DNA from: Blastocatellia bacterium
GTDB lineage: Bacteria > Acidobacteriota > Blastocatellia > UBA7656 > JADIYM01
Direction: 5' to 3'
DNA: 64,000 bases
Assembly (NCBI GenBank): GCA_021463145.1
Contig: JAJTWZ010000019.1
Coordinates: forward strand, 1 to 64,000
Below are positions 45,601 to 54,007 of the stretch, piece by piece. How positions within the stretch are numbered: position 1 is the stretch's first letter; each line of letters opens with the position of its first letter. Below the pieces are notes generated by a model, which ran no database searches, was not told the DNA's origin, and saw only the letters and a program-made list of their open reading frames with translations. Position numbers and translations under genes: made by a program.

Positions 45601-46911
45601 TTCGGCCGACGACCGGATGACGTCGCGGATCGCGTCGCAGAACGCGCTGTAGGGGATTCCGAGGTCGGGCTCGGCGAAACGTCCGCGCGCGACGCGAATC
45701 GACGACGCACGCGCGAGTTCCTCGACGTAGTCGACGAGGTGCGACTTGCCGACGCCGATGTCTCCCGATACGAGAACGAGGTGGCATTCGCCGGCGACGG
45801 CGAGGTCGAGCCGGTTGCGGAGGGCGACGGTCTCGGCGTCGCGACCGACGTGCAGGAAGGACGCGGACGTCCGCGCCGGCGATCCGCAGTCTGCCGGCGC
45901 GTCGGCGTGCCCGATGGACGCACCAGGCGCGGCGCCAAGCTCGGACTCGACCGCGGCGAGATCGCGGCCGAACGCCTCGGCCGAGGGATACCGGTCATCC
46001 GGGTGCTTCGCGAGGGCTCGCAGGACCACTGCGTCGAGCGCCGCCGGCAGTCCCGGAACGACGTCGGACGGCGGCTTCGCGAGCTTCACGAGATGCTGCG
46101 TGAGGAGCGCGCCGAGCTTTGTCGCTGGGAACGGTGGCACCCCGGTGAGCGAGCCGACGTCGGCGTCGATCCCTGTGTTGAGCTTCGCGATGCCGAAGTC
46201 GAGCACCTTCGCCATCGGTCCCTCGAGCGTGGTCTCCAGGAAGATGTTGTCGGGCTTCAGATCGCGATGGACGATTCCTGCGCCGTGTGCAGCCTGCAGG
46301 GCCGAACAGACCTGACGGGCAAGCCTGACGGCGGCGACGGGCGCCATCGGCGACACGGCGGCGAGCTCGTCGCCGAGCGGCCGGCCCGCCAGGTACTCCA
46401 TGACGATGTACATCCCGAGGTCGGGCGCGACGCCGAGGTCGAAGATGGTGATGATTCGTGGATGGTTGAGGCTCGCGACGGCAAGGGCTTCGCGCTCGAA
46501 GCGCGCGAGCGCCGCGGGCTCGGCGTCGGACTGTGCGTGGACGAGCTTGATGGCGACGGTGCGCTTCAGGTTGAGTTGGGTCGCGCGATAGACCTTCCCC
46601 ATGCCGCCTGAACCGATCCGCGCGTCTAGGCGGTAGCGATCGGCAATGACGGTACCGACGAGATCGACGCCTGCGGAAGATCGCCTGGCGTCGGACTCGG
46701 CGGCCGTGTCGCCCCTTGCGCCGGCTCCGTTCTCGACGTCTGCAGGACGTGGCGGACCGTCCGCGCGGTCGAGCAGCAGTGACGCGACGGCGTCGCGAAG
46801 CTCGGCGTCGCCCGCGGCGGCGTTGCGCAGGTACGCCTGACGCGCGAAGGACGGGCACGCGAGGACGCGGTCGAGGAGGTCTCGAATCTGTTGCAGACGT
46901 TCTGCGGTCAC
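42601..46911 (-). CDS. Ser/Thr kinase-AAA-TPR-solute-binding (SBP_bac_5) fusion, kinase lobe deleted
   Basis: This 1436-residue protein has four parts. Residues 1-80 are helical. Residues 92-325 are a Hanks-type kinase with G-loop IGSGGMGKVY (99-108), K122, HRD (215-217) and DFG (238-240). Residues 355-900 are an AAA/STAND-like ATPase (Walker A GDIGVGKS, 383-390) and TPR-like helices. Residues 950-1430 are an SBP_bac_5 domain (SLDPCLEPNDMHAGIVLTVFETL, VRFHDGRKLSARDVRYTFDRV). After DFG the chain jumps to LTGVPPF, skipping the GTPxYMSPE, DxYSLG and LYEMLTG segment of about 55 residues. The catalytic core is therefore incomplete. Periplasmic-type ligand domains inside a cytoplasmic kinase suggest an oligopeptide or nickel-like sensor. 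Start is a GTG at 46911. Confidence 0.85.
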   Translation of the reverse strand: MTAERLQQIRDLLDRVLACPSFARQAYLRNAAAGDAELRDAVASLLLDRADGPPRPADVENGAGARGDTAAESDARRSSAGVDLVGTVIADRYRLDARIGSGGMGKVYRATQLNLKRTVAIKLVHAQSDAEPAALARFEREALAVASLNHPRIITIFDLGVAPDLGMYIVMEYLAGRPLGDELAAVSPMAPVAAVRLARQVCSALQAAHGAGIVHRDLKPDNIFLETTLEGPMAKVLDFGIAKLNTGIDADVGSLTGVPPFPATKLGALLTQHLVKLAKPPSDVVPGLPAALDAVVLRALAKHPDDRYPSAEAFGRDLAAVESELGAAPGASIGHADAPADCGSPARTSASFLHVGRDAETVALRNRLDLAVAGECHLVLVSGDIGVGKSHLVDYVEELARASSIRVARGRFAEPDLGIPYSAFCDAIRDVIRSSAEGAACLADLLPELTALFPVLGELTELRTFETPAAGRAPVEEKPENQSAVFELLATAFARISREGPLVVCLEDLHCSDVAFTALHYFVSRLQPCPILILATYRTTDVGRSNAAERLADALREERRFASLAVSPFTPDEQSTFVGLLLGESRVDPALAERLHEVSAGNAFFTRELVRSLVETNRIERDGDGVWVAAGHSGEFTEELPLTVRQAVSRRVDRLPVHEHELLRLASVLGRRFDYRELELAASDCDDLDAVVERLVNTGFLEEHRIQGRDELAFTSGALHRVLLRSLSRRKRRLLHARHAERLETQAAGRIERVLPQLVHHYAHGDVAEKAVEHATHLARRALGTWSPQEAIRAMHTAVGFLERDGTDAAREGEARVLLAEAFAMAGEFDEGLRELGVAADAFSRARQRARELDVMVAAAELAWKSRRIDEARRWVTRGLDAARAQRNDLSLVRLLDVGATMANLRGDHARAQAMLDEADRLRPIRTGPLDDAPTRREGDATTSLATNSLGALGRGILRIPYHMAVQSLDPCLEPNDMHAGIVLTVFETLTMEGKGARIAPWLATEVTAEEGGRRVRIRLREGVRFHDGRKLSARDVRYTFDRVMRVPDRRWLLDRVRGAEAVAAGRAASLEGVRIVDDLELTVEFDRPCGVFPAMLTHSSLAIVPEGTETIEGTWRDTCVGTGPFRVTRFDPGRRLDQEASPEYWRPGFPRTDGLRSRFGISQADILSGYREGRYSLAWNLDAEDRETLRADPEFGPLLHEYPTLATYFLVFNAQSGPLAEEGLRRRLAASIDVEALTRASFGAAAMPARSLIPPGLLGYEPPRRTRKPAPSAGRDAPPVTLSAAMIPGVAESLERSLASSFAREGVRLEVSIVATGRLEATCREGTVDMVIGGWLGDYADADAFAYPVLHTEAGLYGRFVGSQALNRLCEAGRSEPDADVRHDIYRQIETLIADRALLVPFCHRQSYCFVQPETRGVRMRLSPSSLAFDRLRFS

Positions 46912-47122
46912 GGCGGTGGTGTTCGGAGGACGAGTCGGCGCCGGCGGCCCAGGACGGGTTCGGCCGCGCGTTCCCGGTAGGCTACCAGATGGCGAGAGTC
47001 ACCGCGCGGTTGCCGCGCAGCGCGAAGCGCCCAGGAGTACGGCGTGCGGTGCCCGGCGCCGCCTTCGCTCGAGGCTCGACGCTTTCTCTATTCTATGTCG
47101 AAAACGACGCTTCGCGCCGGAA

Positions 47123-48013
47123 TCAGCCGAGGTGCCCCATCCGGCCGCTGCGGTAGTCCGCGAGCGCCTGCCGGATCTCGTCGACGGTGTTCATCACGAA
47201 CGGGCCGTGTCCGACGATGGGCTCGTCAATGGGATCGCCTGAAAGCACGAGCGCCGTCGTGTCGTGCTCGACGTCGAGAATGACGAAATTCCCGGTGCGT
47301 TCGAACACGCCGACTTCAGCCGGACCGATGGCGCCGCCGCCGTCGACGTGCACCGCGCCGTCGAGTACGGCGAGCAGCACCGTGTGTCCGTCCGGCACCG
47401 GCAGCTCGACGTGGTGGCCGGCCCGCAAACGAACGTCCCAGACGTCCATCGGCGTGAACGTCTGCGCCGGCCCGATCGCGCCGTCGAACGCACCGGCGAT
47501 GACGCGAACGGTGCCGCGACCGTCGGGCAGGTCGACGGCCGGGATGTCGGCATCGAGAATCGACTGGTAGCGCGGCGACTTCATCTTGTCCTTCGCCGGC
47601 AGGTTTACCCAGAGCTGCACCATGTGGAAGCGGCCACCGTCGCGCGCGAAATCTCGGCCGTGGAACTCTTCGTGCACGATGCCCGACGCAGCCGTCATCC
47701 ACTGCACGTCGCCGGGTCCGATGCGTCCGCCGCCGCCCGACGAGTCCCGGTGCTCGACCACGCCGTCGTAGACGATCGTGACGGTTTCGAAACCACGGTG
47801 CGGATGCTCGCCGACGCCTAGACGCCGCGTCGTCGGTGGAAAGTCGCGTGGACCGGCGTAGTCGAAGAGCAGGAACGGACTCAGTTCGGCGCCGCCATCC
47901 GAATACGCGAAGAGCGTGCGGACCGGGAATCCGTCGCCGACCCAGTGCTGCTCGGTGTTGCGATGGACGTGCGCGAGGGAACGAACGGATCGTGAGCTGT
48001 CGGATGCGGACAT
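47123..48013 (-). CDS. pirin family protein
   Basis: The 296-residue protein has the bicupin pirin layout. The N-terminal cupin has the metal-binding set (GEHPHRGFETVTIV with two His, and SGIVHEEFH with His and Glu), and the C-terminal cupin (AGHHVELPVPDGHTVLLAVLDGAV) is degenerate. Bacterial pirins include quercetin-degrading dioxygenases and redox sensors; this cannot be decided by sequence. The gene lies just upstream of ilvE on the same strand, 29 bp from its end. Confidence 0.9.
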   Translation of the reverse strand: MSASDSSRSVRSLAHVHRNTEQHWVGDGFPVRTLFAYSDGGAELSPFLLFDYAGPRDFPPTTRRLGVGEHPHRGFETVTIVYDGVVEHRDSSGGGGRIGPGDVQWMTAASGIVHEEFHGRDFARDGGRFHMVQLWVNLPAKDKMKSPRYQSILDADIPAVDLPDGRGTVRVIAGAFDGAIGPAQTFTPMDVWDVRLRAGHHVELPVPDGHTVLLAVLDGAVHVDGGGAIGPAEVGVFERTGNFVILDVEHDTTALVLSGDPIDEPIVGHGPFVMNTVDEIRQALADYRSGRMGHLG

Positions 48014-48042
48014 GGAGAAAGACTACTCCTCCCCCGCGCGCC

Positions 48043-48990
48043 CTACGAAGCCGCCGCTGTGGCAGCGAGACCCTTCACGGGAGTCCTCCACGCTGCACGC
48101 GTCGGCGACGTGCCGGTCGTCGCGGCGTCGAATGCGTCCTGCACACGCTTCGTGAGCGGGCCGCGCCCGCCGGCGCCGATCGGACGGTCATCGAACTCGC
48201 GGATCGGCGTGATCTCCGACGCGGTGCCCGTGAAGAACGCCTCGTCGGCCTCCCACAGGTCCTGCGGCGTCAGCGCACGCACCTCCGTCTCGATCCCGAG
48301 ATCCTCGGCGAGCCCGAGCACGGCGTCCCGCGTGATGCCCATGAGGATCGACGATCGTGCGTCGTTCGTGATGAACCGTCCGTCCCGCACGACGAAGAGG
48401 TTCTCAACGGCACCCTCGGCGACCGTGCCGTCCGTGTTGAGCAGCAGGGCCGAATCGAATCCACGCGCCATCGCCTCGCGGATCGCGAGCCGCGAGTTCA
48501 GGTACTGGCCGCATGCCTTCGCCGTCGACGGAATCATCGACGTGTGGATCTTCCGGTACGGCGACAGCGTCGCGCGAACGCCGTTCTCCTTCGTCACCGC
48601 ATTCACGTGGCCCATGTCAGCCAGAGCGAGAATTGCCACGTCGATCGGCGAATCCACCCGGATCCCGAGATGCTCGCTTCCCGACCAGACGAGCGGCCTG
48701 ATGTAGGCGTTGCGCATTCCGTTTGCCGCGACGACTTCGACCGTTGCGTCGATGAGCTGCTGTGGCGAGAACGGATGGAGCAGGTTGTAGGCTGCCGCGG
48801 ACGCGAAGAGCCGGTCGATGTGCTCGGGCAGCCGGAAGACCGCCGGACCCGATGGACCGTCGTAGCTGCGAATGCCCTCGAACACGCCAGTACCGTAGTG
48901 CAGGGCGTGCGCCGATACGTGAGTGGTGGCGTCCTTCCACGGGACGATGCGGCCGTTCAGCCAGACGTACTCCACTCCTTCGAATCCCAC
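48043..48990 (-). CDS. ilvE: branched-chain amino acid aminotransferase
   Basis: The 315-residue protein starts at a GTG at 48990 with GGGAGGG eight bases upstream; the extra 153 codons of the track ORF lie in the promoter region and antisense to the lrp gene. The fold-type IV aminotransferase is seen in WLNGRIVPW, HALHYGTGVFEGIR, the PLP lysine region STAKACGQYLNS, and DGTVAEGAVENLFVV. It exchanges the amino group between glutamate and Leu, Ile or Val. A divergent Lrp/AsnC regulator next door is a typical partner for amino-acid metabolism genes. Confidence 0.9.
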   Translation of the reverse strand: MGFEGVEYVWLNGRIVPWKDATTHVSAHALHYGTGVFEGIRSYDGPSGPAVFRLPEHIDRLFASAAAYNLLHPFSPQQLIDATVEVVAANGMRNAYIRPLVWSGSEHLGIRVDSPIDVAILALADMGHVNAVTKENGVRATLSPYRKIHTSMIPSTAKACGQYLNSRLAIREAMARGFDSALLLNTDGTVAEGAVENLFVVRDGRFITNDARSSILMGITRDAVLGLAEDLGIETEVRALTPQDLWEADEAFFTGTASEITPIREFDDRPIGAGGRGPLTKRVQDAFDAATTGTSPTRAAWRTPVKGLAATAAAS

Positions 48991-49122
48991 GATCGATCCC
49001 TCCCGTGACTGGATTTGACGACTGCTGCCGTGCGCAAACCCGGCAACGTGCCAACCAAACATTCTATGGATCGAACACTCGAGCATGGAATGCCGAATGA
49101 AAGGAAGTTTCGTCCGTTCACT

Positions 49123-49129
49123 TAATAAT
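49123..49129 (+). promoter_or_regulatory. possible -10 element for the lrp gene
   Basis: TAATAAT lies about 21 bp before the ATG at 49150 in the only AT-rich patch of the ilvE-lrp divergent region. A matching -35 is not clear. Lrp-type regulators commonly bind such intergenic regions and control both genes. Confidence 0.3.
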
Positions 49130-49149
49130 GTAAGGTCAAGCTCGCCCAT

Positions 49150-49620
49150 ATGAACACGATCGACAAGCAGCTCGACACCATTGGATGGAAGATCCTCGCC
49201 GAACTGCAGGCGAATGCCCGCATATCGTTTGCCGAGCTCGGCCGCAGGGTGGGACTTACCACTCCCGCGGTCTCGGAAAGGGTAAAGCGCCTCGAGGAAT
49301 CGGGGGTGATCGCGGGCTACCGGACCGAGGTGGATCCATCTAAGGTCGGACTGCCGATATCGGCGTTCATCCGAATGAGCATCGTCGGCGACGTTTCGAA
49401 CGCCATAATCGCGCTCGTCCGCGAGTTGCCGGAGGTCGTCGAGTGCCACAAGGGCACCGGTGGCGACTCGTTCATCCTGAAGGTAACGGTGCGGTCAGTA
49501 TCGCACCTTGAAGCGCTCATCGACCGGCTTATTCCGTTCGGGACTACGTCCACGTCGATCGTGTTGTCGTCTCCCGTCGAACGTCGGACGATCGAGCACG
49601 GGGACGTTGCAGGGGATTGA
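49150..49620 (+). CDS. Lrp/AsnC family transcription regulator
   Basis: The 156-residue protein has the family plan: an N-terminal HTH ([46 protein letters not shown]) and a C-terminal RAM ligand-binding domain ([41 protein letters not shown]). It probably senses an amino acid and controls ilvE, which diverges from it across about 160 bp, as well as itself. The start ATG at 49150 is the only sensible one. Confidence 0.9.
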   Translation: MNTIDKQLDTIGWKILAELQANARISFAELGRRVGLTTPAVSERVKRLEESGVIAGYRTEVDPSKVGLPISAFIRMSIVGDVSNAIIALVRELPEVVECHKGTGGDSFILKVTVRSVSHLEALIDRLIPFGTTSTSIVLSSPVERRTIEHGDVAGD

Positions 49621-49928
49621 ATCCGCGTGTCCCCCGCTTGTATGCCGCACCGGCCACAGGCGGACATGTACTTGCACCGAAAACATAGAGCGCACTCGAT
49701 TTATCGTCGAATTGGCGCGTTGACGCTCTCATTGGGCCCTGGATTCGGGCGTGGAACCCGGTTTCACGCCGTTATCGGATGCCGAAACGCCAGGCTGTCT
49801 TCGCGTCGCCGTTCACGTCTCGTGCTCCGCAAAGCGTTGACCGGCATGGTGTTGCGGCCGGATTCGCCCTCCGGTTCCTGTTGCGGTTCTACTCGCGTTG
49901 ATCTCGAGAACAACTCGTACCTGAAACG
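49621..49928. other. gene-free interval after lrp
   Basis: I see no gene, repeat or RNA signature in this stretch. Between 49680 and 49870 there are some GC-rich inverted segments, but nothing with a U tract. A GGGTTCG word near 49990 recalls a tRNA T loop but the surrounding stems do not form. Confidence 0.4.
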
Positions 49929-49949
49929 AAAAACCCCACCATCTTGGGG
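49929..49949 (-). terminator. intrinsic terminator of the repA-side gene run
   Basis: On the minus strand CCCCAAGATGGTGGGG is followed by TTTTT, with a five-pair CCCCA/TGGGG stem and a six-base loop. It lies about 80 bp after the stop of the DUF4287-like gene, the last gene of the leftward run that starts at repA. Confidence 0.65.
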
Positions 49950-50028
49950 CCATGTTGGTCGAGCACCGCTCTATCTTGTACACGGCTACGGGTTCGCCCA
50001 AACTCCACCGTGACCTGCAGGGACAACC

Positions 50029-50634
50029 CTACGCCTTGTCGTATGCCTCGCGCAGCCAGCCGATGAGTTCGGCGTCGACTTCGTCCACCGTCTCGAGCCG
50101 TACCCGGTGCGAGACCATCGCGTTCCAACTACCGGCCTTCTCGAGCCGGCCCGACGGTTCCACTCCCTTGAGCTGGATTCCGATGTCGAAGCGCGTAGCC
50201 GTCGACGGATGCAGACACGCGAACTGCTTCGACCGGCGAAGGCTTACGTACGCCTGCTTCGGTGCGAGCTCGACGTCCTTGCCGAAGCCATTGATCGCTT
50301 TCATGAGCTTGTCGTAGATCGGCCGCAGATCCGCCTTCTTCCCGGCGAAAAGACCGTCGACGGCGCTGCCACCCCCAGCGGCCGATACCCGCTTGGCCGC
50401 AGGAGCGGGCTTGCCCGTCGCCGACGCCATCGAGGGGTGGCCCTTCATGCCGTGCACGATCGCGTTTGCGTATCCGTGACCGATGCCGTGCTCGCTCTTC
50501 AGGTAGTTGACGATTTCGCCGTGCTTCTCCTTGCCGCAGCCTCGCGCGATCGCGATCCACTGGGCGAGCGACTTGCCGGTCTTCGCCTCGAGGTTCTTCA
50601 TCATCGTCGCCATCTGTTCGTCAGGGCTTGCCAT
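50029..50634 (-). CDS. DUF4287/DUF5655-like protein
   Basis: The 201-residue protein starts at the ATG at 50634 (MASPDEQMATMMKNLEAKTGK). Residues 1-70 fit DUF4287 (LAQWIAIARGCGKEKHGEIVNYLKSEHGIGHGYANAIVHG), a small helical domain. After a linker, residues 100-200 fit DUF5655 (LRPIYDKLMKAINGFGKDVELAPKQAYVSLRRSKQFA). Both are uncharacterised, often found together in soil bacteria, and the second may relate to nucleic-acid-binding folds. It follows the SRPBCC gene by 41 bp and is last in the run before the terminator. Confidence 0.75.
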   Translation of the reverse strand: MASPDEQMATMMKNLEAKTGKSLAQWIAIARGCGKEKHGEIVNYLKSEHGIGHGYANAIVHGMKGHPSMASATGKPAPAAKRVSAAGGGSAVDGLFAGKKADLRPIYDKLMKAINGFGKDVELAPKQAYVSLRRSKQFACLHPSTATRFDIGIQLKGVEPSGRLEKAGSWNAMVSHRVRLETVDEVDAELIGWLREAYDKA

Positions 50635-50675
50635 TGCGGTTCTCCTCGTTCGTTCGTATGCGGCGCGTCCGATCC

Positions 50676-51131
50676 TCAGCCGGCCTTCGACGTATGGAAG
50701 TCTGCGAATGACACGAGCGTATCGCGCCATCCACGCTCGCAGCCCTCGTAGAAGGCGTCGGCGACGGGGTCGGCGGGAAACCCGCTCTGACGCACCGTGA
50801 GCCTGGAGCCGCCGTCGTTGGGCTCGACGGTGAACTCGGTCGTGAAATCGGCCTCGAACGGAAGCGGCCCCGTCCGGGCAAAGTAGCGGTACTCGCCAAG
50901 CACGAGCCGCGTCGGCGGCTCCGCAACGAGAATGCGCGCGGACGTAACATAGTCCGGCGCGTCCTCGTCATCACCCCACGTCGCAACCCAAAGGCCGTCC
51001 CGACGCGCGTCGACGATTGCCGATGCGGCGAGCCACCATGTCCGGATCGCACTCGGCGTCACGAGCGACGCGTAGACGCACTCGGGGGAGGCCTCGACGT
51101 CGATCGAATTGACGTGCGATCGGGTGGACAT
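50676..51131 (-). CDS. SRPBCC (AHSA1-like) protein 2
   Basis: The 151-residue protein carries IDVEASPECVYASLVTPSAIRTWW at the start, DEDAPDYVTSARILVAEPPTRLVLGEY in the sheet, and FYEGCERGWRDTLVSFADF in the last helix. This is the standard AHSA1 order. It lies between the MazG-like and DUF4287-like genes with small gaps, all on the minus strand, so co-transcription is likely. The ligand is unknown. Confidence 0.85.
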   Translation of the reverse strand: MSTRSHVNSIDVEASPECVYASLVTPSAIRTWWLAASAIVDARRDGLWVATWGDDEDAPDYVTSARILVAEPPTRLVLGEYRYFARTGPLPFEADFTTEFTVEPNDGGSRLTVRQSGFPADPVADAFYEGCERGWRDTLVSFADFHTSKAG

Positions 51132-51179
51132 GGATTTTCGTCCCCAGCGAGGGAGCCAAGGCCTCTTCGAGGTGGAGAA

Positions 51180-51608
51180 TCAGGGCTCGGCGGCGAACTC
51201 CGTGTACTTTCGCGCAGAACCCTGCGCCTTCGCAACCGGATACTTTTGCTCGTTGAGCAGCAGCTTCTCCATGAAGGCGGCTCCGAGGTCGATGTCGTGG
51301 TCGTGCGCGATCAGCAGCACCCAGTAGAGCACGTCGGAAAGCTCGTGCCCGAGGGCCTCGCGATTCTTCTCGAGATGCGCAGCCAGCTCGTCGCCGTTTC
51401 GCCACTGCATCAACTCGAGCACTTCGGCGGCCTCGAGCGCAAGCGACACCGCCGTGTCTTTCGGCGTGTGGAACTGTCTCCAGTCCCGCGCGTCGCGAAA
51501 AGCCAGAACCGCGGCCGTGAGCGCCCGGATCGAGTCGTTCTCCCGCGCCGGCCCGCCCGCCGCACCATTCAGTTCTACCACCTCGCCACTCACGAGCCGG
51601 GCTCCCAC
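51180..51608 (-). CDS. MazG-like nucleoside triphosphate pyrophosphohydrolase
   Basis: The 142-residue helical protein holds the metal-binding set of all-alpha NTP pyrophosphatases: E59-x-x-E62 (ALEAAEVLELMQW) and E89-x-x-D92 (HELSDVLYWVLL). Such single-domain enzymes convert dCTP or other NTPs to the monophosphate and clean altered nucleotides. It overlaps the 3' end of the HerA-like gene by 19 bases, so its translation is coupled to that ATPase. Linkage to an HD hydrolase and HerA-like protein may mean shared nucleotide or DNA handling. Confidence 0.85.
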   Translation of the reverse strand: MGARLVSGEVVELNGAAGGPARENDSIRALTAAVLAFRDARDWRQFHTPKDTAVSLALEAAEVLELMQWRNGDELAAHLEKNREALGHELSDVLYWVLLIAHDHDIDLGAAFMEKLLLNEQKYPVAKAQGSARKYTEFAAEP

Positions 51609-54007
51609 GCCAGCGCGACGAGCTGCACCGCGATGTTTGTCTTCTTCGGTTTGACGACGACGGTCTCGAGCTCGGCCGCCGTCGCCTCGGCAACGGCAGT
51701 CAACTGCGCGATGTCGGACTGAAGCGCGGATTCCAGTTCGGCGAGCTGCTCGTTCACTGCGGCGAGGTCGGCATTGGCCCGGTCCACGTCGTTCGATTCT
51801 CGCGAAGCTCGCGAGAACGACCTGGAAGCCGTGCCGGCCCTCGAAATCAAAGAGCCCCTGGATCCGAACAGCGAACCGAAGATCGCACCTCCGACCGAGA
51901 GCGCCGTGTCGAGCTTCGAAGCGCGGCTCTGCTCGGTCTGGCGCTGCAGCGCCTGCTCGGAACGCCGGCGCCGCTCCTCGAGGACCGCGACCTTCGGCGC
52001 GTACTTCGCGCGAAGCTTGTCGACCTTTGCGTCGCGGTCCTCGCGCGCGACCTGTGCGAGACGGATCCGGAAATCACGTTCCGACTCGCCGACGCCCGAG
52101 CAAATGCCGAGCGCAGAGTTGCAGAAGAGGTCGAGCGTGGCGTTCGCGCTGAGCCACGTGACGTACTCCTTCGACCACTTCGCGTAACTCTTCCCCTTGC
52201 CAGCCAGTCCAGGCAACGCTCCGAACGTGGCGCCATCAACAGGCTCGCGTTCGAGATCGGATATGGCAACCCCGGCTTCGCGGCCTTCGTGCCAGTCGAC
52301 GGGCACCGGGCCGTCGGTGACCGCGCTCAGGTGCGTGAACGTGCGCATCGTGTCGACACCGCGCTTCGCGTCGACGAACTGTACGTTGGCGCACGCAAGG
52401 ACGGCCGGCGAGTACGCGATGCCGGCCGCGGACGGCGCCGCCGGCAGGAAGTACTCCGCAACGTCCGGCTCGACCATCGGACGCGCGGCGGACGGGGCGA
52501 CCGGAGCGGGTGCGGCGGATGCCGCTGCGGGCGCGCCCGATACTGCCGGCACGGCCGTCGACGATGGCGACGCAGCGGCTGTCGCGGCACCTCCCTCTGT
52601 AGCCGAAGCGAGCTGGCGGATTTCCTGCCGCGTGAGCGGCCCGCGCAGATACGAAAGCGTCCACCTCGTCTTGAAGGTCACCGGCGCGCTCTCGTGCACG
52701 TTGTGGAGCAGGAATACGCGCTTACCGAGGGAAGCGAGCGTCTGTTCCATGGCACCGCGGTCGAATCCGCCGCCGGCCGACGCGCTCGCGCCTTCGAGCC
52801 CCTCCAGAACGCGGGCCTTGTCGCGTTCGGTCTGGAGCCTTCCAATGAACCAGGTGCCCGTGTTCGACAATCCCTTGTAGTCGATGTCCACTGGATTCTG
52901 CGTCGCAAGGACGATGCCAACGCCGAACGCGCGCGCTTGTTTGAGCAGCGTCAGGAGCGGCCGCTTCGAAGGCGGCTCACCCGTTGGCGGGAAGTAGCCG
53001 AATATCTCGTCCATGTAGACGAGCGCGCGCAAACTCGACGTTCCCTTCTGCGCTCGCGTCCAGGCGAGCACGGTGCCGAGCAGCAGCGACACGAAGAACA
53101 TCCGCTCGGCATCGTCCAGATGCGCGATCGTGAAGATGGCGATGCGCGGCTTTCCCGACTCCGAATACAGAATCCGGTCGATGTCGAGCGAGGTTCCCTT
53201 GAGCCACGGCTGGAAGTTCGGCGACGCGAAGAGGCTGTTGATGGCGCTCGCAAGCTCGAACCGCTCGCTCGCCGGGTAGAACGCGTCGACGCCGAGCACG
53301 CCGATCTGTTCGAACGGCGGCTTCTGGACCGCAACTATCAGCGCTCCGGCATCCAGACTGCGCCCGGTTGTCCACGCTTCCGCGAAGATGGTCGACAGGA
53401 GGATGTGATCGCGGCTCTTCACCGGATCCGCGTCGCGGCCGAGCAAACCGAGCAGCGCCGTGACCGTCGACGAAATCTGGTCGCGGAAGAGATCCTCGTC
53501 TCCGCGCATCGCTTCAGGCGGCGCGGCGAACGAACCGAGAATGTTCACCGGCGTTCCGGCGCTCGATCCCGGCGTGTAGATCGCGAAGTCGGCCGCCGCG
53601 CGCATTCGACGGATTCGCTCCCCGTCCTGCCCCCAGTCCGAAATGCCTTTCGACCAGAACTCCGCCTGCTGCTTCGCATAGTCGTCGGGCGACACGCCCG
53701 CGGTGCGCGCATCGTCCTCGTTGATCCAGGGACGGAACTCCTCGGGCCGAAAATCGGGAAACTGGAGCAGGATGTTGCCGATGTCGCCCTTGGGGTCGAT
53801 CACGATCGCGGGAATGCCGTCGATCGCCGCTTCTTCGAGGAGCCCGATGCAGAGTCCCGTCTTGCCGCTGCCGGTCATGCCTATGCAGACAGCGTGCGTG
53901 GTCAGATCCTTCGAGTCGTAAAGCAGAGGCACATCGGCCGTCGCGCCAGTTGCGAGGTCGGTCTGACGGCCCAGGTAGAAAACTCCGAGCTTCTCGTAGT
54001 CGGTCAT
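51590..54007 (-). CDS. HerA/FtsK-superfamily ATPase with C-terminal coiled coil
   Basis: This 805-residue protein has Walker A GMTGSGKT (43-50), IVIDPKGD just after, and a Walker B-like LRALVYMDEIFG near 330. LATQNPVD (sensor) and an arginine-rich IGRLQTERDKAR follow. It matches HerA-like hexameric ATPases (DUF87/DUF853 group) that move DNA or assemble with nucleases. Residues 600-790 form a coiled coil interrupted by a Gly-rich hydrophobic stretch (LSVGGAIFGSLFGSRG). The ATG overlaps the HD gene stop (ATGA). No NurA-type nuclease is next to it. Confidence 0.85.
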   Translation of the reverse strand: MTDYEKLGVFYLGRQTDLATGATADVPLLYDSKDLTTHAVCIGMTGSGKTGLCIGLLEEAAIDGIPAIVIDPKGDIGNILLQFPDFRPEEFRPWINEDDARTAGVSPDDYAKQQAEFWSKGISDWGQDGERIRRMRAAADFAIYTPGSSAGTPVNILGSFAAPPEAMRGDEDLFRDQISSTVTALLGLLGRDADPVKSRDHILLSTIFAEAWTTGRSLDAGALIVAVQKPPFEQIGVLGVDAFYPASERFELASAINSLFASPNFQPWLKGTSLDIDRILYSESGKPRIAIFTIAHLDDAERMFFVSLLLGTVLAWTRAQKGTSSLRALVYMDEIFGYFPPTGEPPSKRPLLTLLKQARAFGVGIVLATQNPVDIDYKGLSNTGTWFIGRLQTERDKARVLEGLEGASASAGGGFDRGAMEQTLASLGKRVFLLHNVHESAPVTFKTRWTLSYLRGPLTRQEIRQLASATEGGAATAAASPSSTAVPAVSGAPAAASAAPAPVAPSAARPMVEPDVAEYFLPAAPSAAGIAYSPAVLACANVQFVDAKRGVDTMRTFTHLSAVTDGPVPVDWHEGREAGVAISDLEREPVDGATFGALPGLAGKGKSYAKWSKEYVTWLSANATLDLFCNSALGICSGVGESERDFRIRLAQVAREDRDAKVDKLRAKYAPKVAVLEERRRRSEQALQRQTEQSRASKLDTALSVGGAIFGSLFGSRGSLISRAGTASRSFSRASRESNDVDRANADLAAVNEQLAELESALQSDIAQLTAVAEATAAELETVVVKPKKTNIAVQLVALAWEPGS

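Noticed and set aside
49960-50010. GGGTTCG word with GAGCGGTGCTCGAC nearby, suggesting a tRNA
   Set aside because: Acceptor and T stems do not pair and no anticodon arm can be placed; only the adjacent terminator hairpin is convincing.
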